DNA of 64,000 nt from Xenoacremonium recifei (taxonomy: Eukaryota > Ascomycota > Sordariomycetes > Hypocreales > Nectriaceae). The stretch spans positions 282,541 through 346,540 of the forward strand of contig WOFQ01000038.1 of the NCBI GenBank assembly GCA_012184525.1, in the 5' to 3' direction. The notes below the pieces were generated by a model. It searched no databases. It was not told the origin of the DNA and saw only the letters and a program-made list of their open reading frames with translations. Below, piece by piece: positions 55,052 to 64,000 of this stretch. The stretch's first letter is position 1; each line of letters starts with the position of its first letter. The position numbers and the translations under genes are program-made.

Positions 55052-56575
55052 ATGAGCATATACAAGTCAGGGATCCTACTATCGGCAGATCAACCACACC
55101 GTCTACCGTCACCGAAAATGAAACCACGGATTGAACCAATAAGACCAGTGAGATGCAGGAGGATGTCACCAATGGTAGATCCACTGGAAAGTTCACTACA
55201 CATTATACCGAGAAAGCATTTGGGATGGGCAAGTATGTATACGCCACGCCATCAATCATCACCAAAATGGAAACGACTCATCAGCCGAGAAATGACGACT
55301 TGGAGATGTCCCGATTGTAACCTATATGGCCTGCCTAATCATCTATGCATCAGTAAAAATTCATACGGTCAAACAGCCCCTCTGATCCTCCCGATTTTAC
55401 GGACGCGAGACGAATCAGTCCTTCAGGGCGTCACCACTTTCGAGGTACTGGGAACTTTAGACAATATTCAGGTCAATGCACTTCCTGACTGGGGGTCTAC
55501 GATAGACGCTGTCTCTGAAACCTTTGCAAGACAGCATGGCTTATACGTAGAAACCATAACCACCCAGTTCATAGACCTCGTCCATGGACACAAGGCTGAG
55601 ATCGTTGGTCGAACGTATGGAGATTTCAGATTTCATGGAGAACAACAGGTTTACTGTCGCGAGTTTCAGGTTCTTCGAAAGAGCGTCTACAACTTTATCT
55701 TAGGAAGGCAATTCCTCAATGAAACGGCAACGTTGACAAACAACACAAACCGTATCAGAAAGAGGATGAGGCCATGCATTCGAAAAGGAAAGCGTCTGTT
55801 CCTTTTGGAAGATTCTCCTCGAGACTTTCTTCGTTGTACTGTCAATGGCTACAAGTCGCTGGCATTACCCGATACTGGGTCTGATCTCATGCTGGTTTCT
55901 GGAGACTTCGCCCGCCGCAATAAACTAGTGGTCCGCCACGAAGACCAGTACAGGAGATTGGTTGAGCTTATTGATGGTTCCATCGTGAAAACTGATGGGA
56001 TGGTTCTAAATGCCGAAATAGAATTCGACACACCACAATCTCTTCCCGAGTTGGACCTTTCTCGCTATAAAGAGTTTAGTACCAGTATGTCTTTGCTGGT
56101 TGATGGTGAAGGGAAAGACGGATTCTTCTGTGACCTCCACGTCGTCCTCACCCTACCTTACGACATTATTCTCAGCAATGAGTTCATCTTCCAGAACGAA
56201 GTGTTCTTTAGGTTTCAGCATTTGTTTTGCCGTGGTTCAGCTGGTACATCGACCGAGAAAAGTCTTTGGAACAACAGTATGTTATTCATCAGGCGCAGGT
56301 GCAAGAAAAGCCGTTTCGGTTCTTTTTGCGACTGGTTGCTGAAGAAATTTACCCCGGCGGCGACACAGCCTGTCCCAGTTGAAAGAGACTCGTCATGGAA
56401 AGAAAGGTGGGAGAAAGAGGAGGAACGGCGAAATCTAGTCCACCTACGAATCGAAAGACTATCAGAGCCGCAAAGATCTATTGAACATAGAAACGAGGCC
56501 TTCCGACGAGCTTTCTGGGATAAAAATAACCCGAAACCGCGACCTGTCACGGAATCTACACTCTCGGTAGCATAG
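55052..56575 (+). CDS. Protein with two retropepsin-like aspartic protease lobes
   Basis: 507-residue protein holding two copies of a retropepsin-like fold. Lobe 1 has VNALPDWGSTIDAVS (Asp146) and ends SVYNFILGRQFLN; lobe 2 has SLALPDTGSDLMLVS (Asp274) and ends LPYDIILSNEFIF. The segments F-A-R-x-x-x-L after each active site also match, so the lobes look like a duplication. Retropepsins act as homodimers of one lobe each, so a single chain with both Asp could form a complete active site (inference). Lobe 1 has Trp in place of Thr/Ser after the Asp. A CPDC-x7-H-x-C element (residues 86-99) may bind zinc. The C-terminal 90 residues are basic and charged. No reverse transcriptase or integrase is adjacent. 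The ATG at 55052 is the first in frame. Confidence 0.75.
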   Translation: MSIYKSGILLSADQPHRLPSPKMKPRIEPIRPVRCRRMSPMVDPLESSLHIIPRKHLGWASMYTPRHQSSPKWKRLISREMTTWRCPDCNLYGLPNHLCISKNSYGQTAPLILPILRTRDESVLQGVTTFEVLGTLDNIQVNALPDWGSTIDAVSETFARQHGLYVETITTQFIDLVHGHKAEIVGRTYGDFRFHGEQQVYCREFQVLRKSVYNFILGRQFLNETATLTNNTNRIRKRMRPCIRKGKRLFLLEDSPRDFLRCTVNGYKSLALPDTGSDLMLVSGDFARRNKLVVRHEDQYRRLVELIDGSIVKTDGMVLNAEIEFDTPQSLPELDLSRYKEFSTSMSLLVDGEGKDGFFCDLHVVLTLPYDIILSNEFIFQNEVFFRFQHLFCRGSAGTSTEKSLWNNSMLFIRRRCKKSRFGSFCDWLLKKFTPAATQPVPVERDSSWKERWEKEEERRNLVHLRIERLSEPQRSIEHRNEAFRRAFWDKNNPKPRPVTESTLSVA

Positions 56576-57582
56576 AGAAAACTGAAATTCTTAGCTAATG
56601 AATGGCGAGCATTACTCAAGCATAAGTCCTTGCTCGTAATGTGCCAGCTCCCTATAAGTGTGAATAATGTTTAGATAAGGTGACGTCAGCGTTGCAAGAT
56701 CCGCCTTCTTATCAACCAAAGGGACTGTGCATCTCTAACTCGAGCCAGACCTTCAGGATGGAAATCCTGGCGCCTGGTCTCATGTCTCCGTTACAATCCA
56801 ATGAGCGTACTATATAATTTCACTGCTGCCTATCTGTCTTCTCAGCGAAGGAAGCCGATTTGCAGTAGACTGGTATTCTAATTATTCATAAAGTTGGCCT
56901 TTGGCATTGGAATTGGGAGCGATGACTCTTGCATATACTCACTAACTGAGGCTTCGAAGTTTTGACTTTGGCACGAAACTCTTTAGGTCAAGCATTATCA
57001 CTATACCGATGATCTTAGCCACATTAGCGGAAATTGCACATATTACTTCTCCCTCAGATGACTTCTGAGATAAGCAAATTGGTTTCCCGTACTAAATCAC
57101 TCCAGTTGACTCCGAGGATGGTCAATTACACAGTTTGCTTCATATCGGGAAATATAATGACGTGTTGAAAGAGGATCCAGTGGGTCGCCTTGTCGCCATA
57201 AATCAAAGTTCAAAGAGAAGATCCCGTCTGCTCTGTACTTGGAAAGAAAGGTTTGGGAGTAACTTACGCAGCCACACAATCTTACTTGTAGGAGGTTAGC
57301 AGCAGAGACAATACGAAATGTGTTCAGCGTGATATGGTCTTGATTGCCTGATAATGAGGCATTTCAACTCAAGGCAATTATGTTCTTTCTAGGGAAGAAT
57401 ATCATGGATAATGCAAGGCGCTTGCTCTTGGCTTTGTTTATCGCAAGACACCAGGAGTTAATGAGAGCCGCTTGGATTTAGGTGCCATGACATCGCATTT
57501 ACTCATGTCATTTCAACCTTCAAAATGTCATCGCTAATCATTCTTTCAGCTTTCAGTCGATATATTCCCTATTGCGCAAGGG
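56576..57582. other. 1 kb convergent intergenic region
   Basis: AT-rich sequence between the retropepsin-like gene and the HD-domain gene. Stops are frequent in all frames, and I recognise nothing. Confidence 0.45.
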
Positions 57583-58251
57583 TTAGAAGGCTGGGTTCAC
57601 CCCTTCATATCCAGGGTTTTCGACATGAGCTCTGAGGAGAATCCCCGGCCAGCTCGAACTTGGATGTTTCTCTGTGCTCGGCCAAGTCATGCTATCCACT
57701 CGATCCGGCAGTTGCTCCGCCTGATGAACCACAGCATCAGCGAGCACTTTTTCAACACTCAGTCGCGGAAGCTGCTCCTCCACTTGGCCAACATATTCTA
57801 TCAACCCCAGGTTCTTGGCATAATCCCGCGAAAAATCCGACTTCACTGCCAATCTCACAAGCCTTGATAGAGGGTCGATACGCTCTGCTATACCGGGACT
57901 TGAGTGGATAGCAATCGCGACCCAGATGTTCTGTGCCTCTTCGGCGCTGATGCCGTGTGAGAGGGCGTGAGCCTTTGCGGCGTCAGCGCCTTCAACTTCG
58001 AAGCGCTGGCTGCCGTTGTAATGGTCGCTGGCTCCAAGGTCATGAAAGACACAGGCAATAAATAGAGAAGGGAGTTTCTCGTCGCTGGCCCATTCACTAG
58101 TTTCCTTTTGGCCGAGCCACTTTGCATAGAAGAAAACTCGCAAGCTGTGATTGAGGATCGGTTCGGGCAAAGCGTTTCGGGCTATCGTGAGGGCTGACGA
58201 GCAAGCCGTTGCTTGAGGAATCTCATCCAACAATAGTTTAGACGAACTCAT
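57583..58251 (-). CDS. HD-domain protein, cyanamide hydratase-like
   Basis: Intronless protein of 222 residues from the ATG at 58251; another in-frame ATG lies at 58293. The metal-binding HD fold is seen as LNHSLRVFFYAKWL (first His), CVFHDLGASDHY (the His-Asp pair), IAIHSSPG (further His) and the acidic residue in VKSDFSRD. The order and spacing match the fungal cyanamide hydratase/DDI-like group, which hydrates cyanamide to urea. Many related proteins have other or unknown small-molecule substrates, so the specific activity is not claimed. No signal peptide. It lies tail to tail with the retropepsin-like gene and follows the NACHT/ankyrin gene on the same strand. Confidence 0.82.
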   Translation of the reverse strand: MSSSKLLLDEIPQATACSSALTIARNALPEPILNHSLRVFFYAKWLGQKETSEWASDEKLPSLFIACVFHDLGASDHYNGSQRFEVEGADAAKAHALSHGISAEEAQNIWVAIAIHSSPGIAERIDPLSRLVRLAVKSDFSRDYAKNLGLIEYVGQVEEQLPRLSVEKVLADAVVHQAEQLPDRVDSMTWPSTEKHPSSSWPGILLRAHVENPGYEGVNPAF

Positions 58252-58729
58252 ATTTGGTTTTTGATGCTCTGTTTGATGGTTTGGGCTGTACATACAAAGA
58301 TCTGGGGATGGGTTGAGGGGGTAAGCTAAGGGGTTTGTTATTTATAAGCGGCAGGCTAATGACCCATAAAACCACGCCCTTTGTGTCAAGCTTTACTGAA
58401 GGGCGTCGGTAGAACAATCGCTACAAGTCGTTACTAGTAAGTCGGTCTTTGCAGCCGCTTAATAAAGCACCATAAGACTCTCCTCATCTTTGATATCTTC
58501 AATCTCCATCTGAACAAGACAACCCCGCTAGACCTCTTCAGTAGGAAACAACTTCTCCAGGTCGTCAACAAAGCTGACTTCGAAGCATTCTACACATTAT
58601 TAATACAGGCCCGCGAGATCAACCGCACTATTTATAATACGAAGTAATACATGTGCGGGTCAATGTATGCTTGATTCCTTTGTCTGAGTGTTTGCCCCCC
58701 CCCCCCCTTCAAATTCATAGTCCGTAAGT
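58252..58729. other. intergenic region with poly-C tract
   Basis: About 480 bp between the HD-domain gene start and the stop of the ankyrin protein. It contains a homopolymer of about 13 C at 58695-58707. No gene is seen. Confidence 0.5.
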
Positions 58730-61700
58730 TCATACATCATCATAACAAACCATTACAGTTTCATTATCTGCCACGAACCAACGCTTCGCGACCTCCCAGG
58801 GCTCAGGGGGAAGACGTCTCCGAAACCTGTCCTTCATCGTGTTCATTTTTGGAGTTTTCCCCTGCAATAACGCCGCATAGCCTTGGACCAAAATTTCCAT
58901 CGTAGAAACGTCTTGTTGGCTCTCCTCATCTAACCCGTGATAGTCTTCAATCCTGAACTTGGCGCCTCTTTCAAGTAGCAATCGGATTAATGCACTGCGC
59001 TCGTCGTCCCAGGGTAGGGCATCCAGAGAGATACCATACTCGAGTAGCTGTAGTTGCTGTGCACTCCGTAGTTGTCGATCTGAGGAGTCGCCAGAATGTT
59101 CAGAACCCCATGCTTCCGAAGTGGAACTTTGCCAACTCTTTCTTGGACTCTCAACCTGCTCATTCGCGACGATATAAGCTTCAAGACCTGACGCGCGGCC
59201 TCCGTTGGTGGTATCATCGGAACTTGTTGTTGACTGATCATCAACCCACGAGTCTATGTCTTCCATAATGCTTGAGTCTCTGTTGATCTGGCCACCAGCT
59301 TTCCTTGAATTTCGTCTTACCCGACCTGGTGTCCCGTCATACTCCTGCCTGCCCCTATACCATGATCGTCTCCTCGCTGGTCCAGCGGCGTATATGTAGG
59401 CAGCATACAGGGCTGTCCTTAACGGCCCCGAAACCTCGGTGACATCAGCACCGTGATCGACAAAGAAGCGAACAACAGGAAGATCCCCATTCCTACAGGC
59501 TTGTTGGAGGATCGTGGTCCCGTCGTCGAACTTGACCTTCAGGGTTGCGCCGTATTGAACCAGAGGCACAATCAAACCACGGTCCATCTCTTTGACGGCC
59601 ATTTGCAGAGGGGTCAGCCCATCAGCGCTGATGGCGTTGGGATCTGCGCCGCGCTGTAACAATGCCTTTGCTCCCCGTCTATTAGAGTATCCAGAGTAGG
59701 TGAATTTCCTCTCGAAATAACGACGAGCGATGGTAAGCAGTGGTGTCTCACCCAGCCGGTTCGCCTCCGGTTCTACGTAGCAAATGCAAAAGAGCGGAGC
59801 TTCGACATCTGCACCTCGAGTAATGAGCTGATGCACAAGTTCTGCCTTGTCAGCCATAGCAGCCAGGCGAAGAGCCATGGCATGGCAAGTATCAATGTCT
59901 GACACCTTGCCTGCGAGGAACATTGCAATGCCATCGGCCTCGGGACGTAAACAGGCAAGTTCCAATGCCGTAAACCCCCCAGCCGCGTGTATAGTCTTGG
60001 CACGCTCGTTTGTATCAGCCCCTTTCTGAACGAGGATCTTCACCGCAGTAAGAGTTCCAATATATGCCGCTAGGTGGAGGAGTGGCCCTGCAGTGTAGCT
60101 TTGTCGGATATTCGCTGTGGTTTCGAGCATAAGTTTCACAATGGCGTTTTGTCTTGATCGGATTGCAATCTCAAGAGGTGCTTCCCATGGACCAGTAGGA
60201 TCTTCCTTCGCCCCATGTAACAGGAGTAACTTGCTCACTTCGTACTGCTTTTTCCTAACCGCCGTGGACAAGAGGCTGTAAATGTTCTTTGGTAGGTGGC
60301 AGACCTGGCTGAGAGCTGAGAGCTGTCTTAATTTCGATCCATACTGTATCAAACTGCCATCAGATGCAAAGTTCGCATCCAAGATGCCTTGTTCAACCCA
60401 TTGAGCCAGGGGCTTCTTGAAACCCGTCGCAGCGCACCAGTACGCAGGGTGAAAATGTTGAAGATAAGACAAAATGTCCGTGAACATGTATTCTCTCTCG
60501 TGGTGGAATTTCCTGACGTAGTGCCGTGGACTTAGTTGAATGGATAAAGCGGCCCAAGCCCGGTACCAAGGACTCCCGAGGACTGGATGACCCAAGAAGG
60601 TATCCACAAGTTTTCCGATGACAAGTTGGCTATCCGTGGATGTTCGCAAGGTTGCGACGCGTTGGACGTGAAAATGCCACTCTGAGGTGGCATACCGTAG
60701 CCACGTCTGAGGGGATTGACGCGCTAGAATGTTCAAGTCGATTCTTTCAGGGGCCTTACTAATGTAAGAGATATAATAGCTCGGCTTACCGAAGGTTATG
60801 GAATCCTGAAGAGCCTTTAGCATGTACGGATATTGCTGTCTCACAATGTACTGAATGTTACTGAAAGACTCGGGCATTTCCAAATATGCGTTGTGAATTG
60901 ACGCCTGAATTCCGCCATGCTCTGCGGCTGAGTCCGGTATCGAGAACCTCAATAAAGTGTGGAGGCAAATTCGCGCAGCGAAAGCTTGTAAATCACCCAT
61001 ATCCCACTTGTGTGCCAACAAGTACTCCACGATCGAAAGATGTGAGAAACGGCAACGTATGTCTTCTTTGTACTGTGCGAGCCCTGTGGTGGCGCTCCCC
61101 GGGCTCGACTCAGCAGTCTCTTTTTGAGGTTGCTTCGGCAAATTTGAATCATGGCTTGCTTCGTAACGACGCGACATTATTTCGTACGGCTCTAATGTCC
61201 TCTGGAGCAGTTGTTCCTCACCAACTGACAAAAATCGGTAGGGCGACAAAGGTAGTCTGTGGGAAAATATTGACAAGGCTCAGCAGCAAGATGGCGCAAT
61301 CTTCTTGGTTTAGCTCTGACGCAAATCCCTTCTGTTTCATTTGTGTGTACTTGTCATAGACACATTTCACAATAGTGTTGTCCGATTGCGAGGCTGACAG
61401 CTGGCGGACGAAGCTCCGTAAAATGCAGACAGGATCTTTGTGCTTTTCACGGTTCCTGTCGCAATAGAAGTAGGCCAGACATTCACCACTTGCTTGGCTT
61501 GCATTGAGGGCAGATAGATCGTCGACAACTTTGGTGGATAGTTTTGTCTTTCCAGCACCAACTAAAATCCATCGTTAGAAGCGAGACGGAGCAACATCGC
61601 GATATATTCGAAAATGAAAACATTTAACTTACCCATCCCGTGAAGCCAAAGACATATAGACGCACTCGTCGTTCGCCAATCTTTATACACCGGGTCAGCC

Positions 61701-63084
61701 AGGAGCCACTCTCCTGTGCCTTTGGTTCGGTTAAGCCGTGCGTTGTAGTGATCGGCCTCATACGGAATATCTGAAATCCACTGCAGTATCTTGAGCCTCT
61801 CGTCTGCTTTGCACTCATCAAGGAATTTTGTTCTTTCCTGTTCTGAGAAGAGGATATGTTGGCTGAGGAGGCGTCGCATGGCATCGTATCGTTCACGCCA
61901 TGTCTCATCCATCGATGACCTAGACTCCCGTTCGCAATTTGAAGCGTCCGCCTCGATTCTCTGCTCCAGCTCTTCCAGCGCCGAAATCCACTCAGAAAGG
62001 CCGGAGGGGTTTAGCATAGCGTGCAAGGCTCTTCGGGCCATGGAACGATTTGTTAGGGTTACCAGGTGCGCCATAAGAGACAAAATCTTGGAGTAGAGGC
62101 AAATGAGTGTCTCCTTAAGCTGTGCAGTGCTTCGTGAACATTGTTTAGTCTGCCTGTCCAAGTATAGCTTCCTGTACACTTGGCATCGGGCAAGCAAGTA
62201 GCTGGCTTTTTCTACCCCAATGAGCATATGTCCGGCAAGCTCCTGTTCAGCTGTTGCAGCCTACGCTATGTTACCAAAAGAAAAGGCAGAGGAGGAGAAA
62301 CAGGGGGTGATCCTACTTGCAAGAGGAACCTGATCGCGGCCCAGGGAAGCGCTGCATGCACAGGGTCAAAGCTTGCAGCGACGTCGCCAATCTCTTTGAA
62401 CTTCCCCAACCACAATACAATCTTATTTGCCAAGTCTCGAAGGATAATGTCGCGATTTCGGAAACGAAACTTCCAAGCCTGATCATCGAGGCGGTTGGTC
62501 TTCTCCGATGCCAGCAATGCAAGAGCAAAGGGAGTTAGGTCTTCGGGAAGGTAAGCCGCCGGCCTAGCGATGCCATCCTCGACCGCTGAATTGTTATTGT
62601 CAGGTGAAACTTCGTCAGAAACTTTGTCAGATCCAGGGAGTGGAAGTTCTTGGAATATGCGTTTTTCACGAGATTCGAGCCGTGCCATCGCAGCATTCCA
62701 ATAAACGTCGCCAGGCACCATGGTGGTTTCTGAGTCTAGTGGCTTATTATCGTCCTGAGCCGCAGGCTCCACCACATTGGCGGGCTCTGACGCCGGCTCG
62801 GTCTGGGCTTGTGACTGAGCAGACTCATTCTGGGATCCGATCAGTACTTCGGTCGCGTCCGGGGTAGAGCTAGAGATAGGGGTAGGGGTAGAGGCAGTAT
62901 GAGTTGCCTCTCTTGCGACATTCCCGTCCTGAGAAGATAATAGAGGAGGATCTGGGGAAGGGGTGCCAATAACGGGGGAACTCTGTGGCTCGTCACCCTT
63001 CAGGTGGGCTAGACCTTGTTTTGACGAGGCATCCTTGCGGTAGAACTCTTTCAATTTTCTTTTGGCCTTGGCAAGCGAGCGCAT
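58730..63084 (-). CDS. STAND-like NACHT_N / P-loop / ankyrin protein with missing NACHT core
   Basis: Fungal NLR-like gene. Exon 62317-63084 has a basic start and a disordered linker, then the NACHT_N domain (HAALPWAAIRFLLQ), continuing in exon 61633-62260 (EKASYLLARCQVYRKLYL to ICLWLHGM). Exon 61218-61561 completes the P-loop, MVGAGKTKLS, and runs through CLAYFYCDRN and CILRSFVRQL to NIFPQTTFV. Here, where the Walker B motif (LDALDEC type) should follow, the frame meets TGA at 61218-61220. A second frame, open from 61276 to 58730, resumes with RCRFSHLSIVEYLLAHK, the usual end of a NACHT module, followed by about ten ankyrin repeats (LLHLAAYIGTLTAVKILVQ, TPLQMAVKEMDRG). Roughly the middle of the NTPase is absent. 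A possible intron (61229 to before TACAAAG) would rejoin the frames but not restore it. The gene may be decaying or encode a truncated receptor. Confidence 0.7.
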
Positions 63085-64000
63085 CGTTTGTTCCACACCT
63101 TGCCTGGCAAATCTGGTGATGGTGCGAAATTAGGCTGTTGTTCGATGTGCACGCGGGGTTTTTCGCCGATCTGCTGAAGCTGGGAGGCTGTCAGCTGTGA
63201 GGCTGTGTCCATCCGCTACTGCACGTGAACCAACCCCTGCTCTAATCCGAACAGGTCAAGCTAGGATGAAGCATGTACTGGGATACGACATACTAACCCC
63301 AAGATTATGTTAGGATCTTATACAATGTGTAATGTATTCCGTATCTAAGACCCCAAAAATGGGATATGAAACCGGAGCCTGGAAACGGAAATAAATTTTC
63401 GTTTGCTTGAGATTCATCCCCGATGGCTCACCTTTGCATCAGCCCCCCTTCAGCCCGCATCAGCCCGCATGAGCTCTGGCTGAGCAACAGCCCGTGACCG
63501 CTCTTGGTCCCATTTCTGGCTCCTCAACCTCTCGGTCTCATCAACCCCCCCTCTAACTCTCATGAACGTAATGGCGACCCCGACTAGGGCCAGCCTTAGC
63601 CTCTCTTTTGGGACTGGGGTCTCAGTTCTATTTTGTTTTTTGTTTTGTTTTATTAATTAACGTCCTGCAGGAGTCGAACCTGCCTGTTCCCTGGAGGGAC
63701 AAGAGGACGTGCTCAGCTGGACTAAGGTAGTTATCGCAGAAGAAGAGAGTAGTCCAAAGCTACATTGTGGTTTTTCCTTCCCCCAATTTCTCGCCACTGA
63801 GGTCCAGGGTAGGTTCCGTGATACGCTAGGGGTGGGTCATGGCCGCAGCTTTGAAACCCACTCAGCTAGTACGCGTCGCTGGTAACGCGCCCCTTTTCTC
63901 CTACCTTAGCCATTTCGCACCTCAACGCGTAAGCTTCAAGTCATCGAGCTCATGCCCTCGTCAGCGAGGACAGATGCGCAGCAATTGCCGCCAACTTCGA
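63085..64000. other. terminal intergenic region
   Basis: Upstream flank of the NACHT/ankyrin gene, with short repeats of the type catcagcccg near 63436-63470 and the tRNA-like element. No protein gene is supportable up to the window end. Confidence 0.45.
63660..63731 (-). other. tRNA-like element (tRNA-Gly(CCC)-like relic or SINE head)
   Basis: Read on the minus strand, exactly 72 nt give a perfect T-arm (gcagg ttcgact cctgc), which contains a consensus B box, and an A-box-like tagtccagctga. The acceptor stem pairs at five of seven positions and the anticodon stem at four of five, with T33 and anticodon CCC. The D stem does not pair and position 37 is T, so this is not a healthy tRNA gene. 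It is followed at once by an A-rich tail (63625-63655 on the plus strand is T-rich), as in tRNA-derived retroposons. Confidence 0.5.

Noticed and set aside
55052..56575. Calling the retropepsin-like gene a piece of an LTR retrotransposon
   Set aside because: No reverse transcriptase, RNase H, integrase or long terminal repeats are visible nearby, and the frame is intact with two lobes.
61192..61221. 30-nt GT-AG segment considered as an intron to repair the NACHT/ankyrin gene
   Set aside because: Too short for a fungal intron, and it keeps the wrong frame, running into a stop at once.

Overview
The window reads as nuclear DNA of a filamentous ascomycete, most likely a sordariomycete (class assignment is inference). 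Most genes are split by 48-75 nt GT-AG introns with CTRAY-type branch points, and the gene set is typically fungal: Zn2Cys6 regulators, DUF6594, TIM22, GEP4, fungal-type formate dehydrogenase, NACHT_N/ankyrin proteins and short-chain dehydrogenases. All coordinates and exon joins come from reading the sequence; joins were accepted when phase, splice signals and family motifs agreed.

1-21.7 kb is a housekeeping block: the end of a GH16 glucanase, TIM22, a SANT/Myb-like protein, the mitochondrial phosphatase GEP4 divergent from ORC2, a dolichol kinase, a Ser/Thr-rich membrane mucin behind a 4 kb non-coding stretch, a FAM32A-like protein divergent from a Mup1-like amino-acid permease, and NAD-dependent formate dehydrogenase. 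21.7-25 kb has no supportable gene. 25-34.3 kb, all on the minus strand, carries an F-box/ankyrin protein, a Zn2Cys6 regulator and a copper amine oxidase.

36.1-52.8 kb looks like a metabolic gene cluster without a PKS, NRPS or terpene synthase. It holds a class-C beta-lactamase/LovD-type serine hydrolase divergent from a Baeyer-Villiger monooxygenase, a small Dabb protein, an SDR, a secreted TAP-type alpha/beta hydrolase divergent from a Zn2Cys6 regulator, a cPLA2-type phospholipase and an aldehyde dehydrogenase. The set is coherent for turning a ketone into an ester or lactone, hydrolysing it and oxidising the products. Substrate and co-regulation are inference.

53-64 kb is accessory in character: a DUF6594 membrane protein, a protein with two retropepsin-like lobes in one chain, an HD-domain (cyanamide hydratase-like) protein, a NACHT_N/P-loop/ankyrin protein whose NACHT core is missing, and a 72-nt tRNA-like element followed by an A-rich tail.
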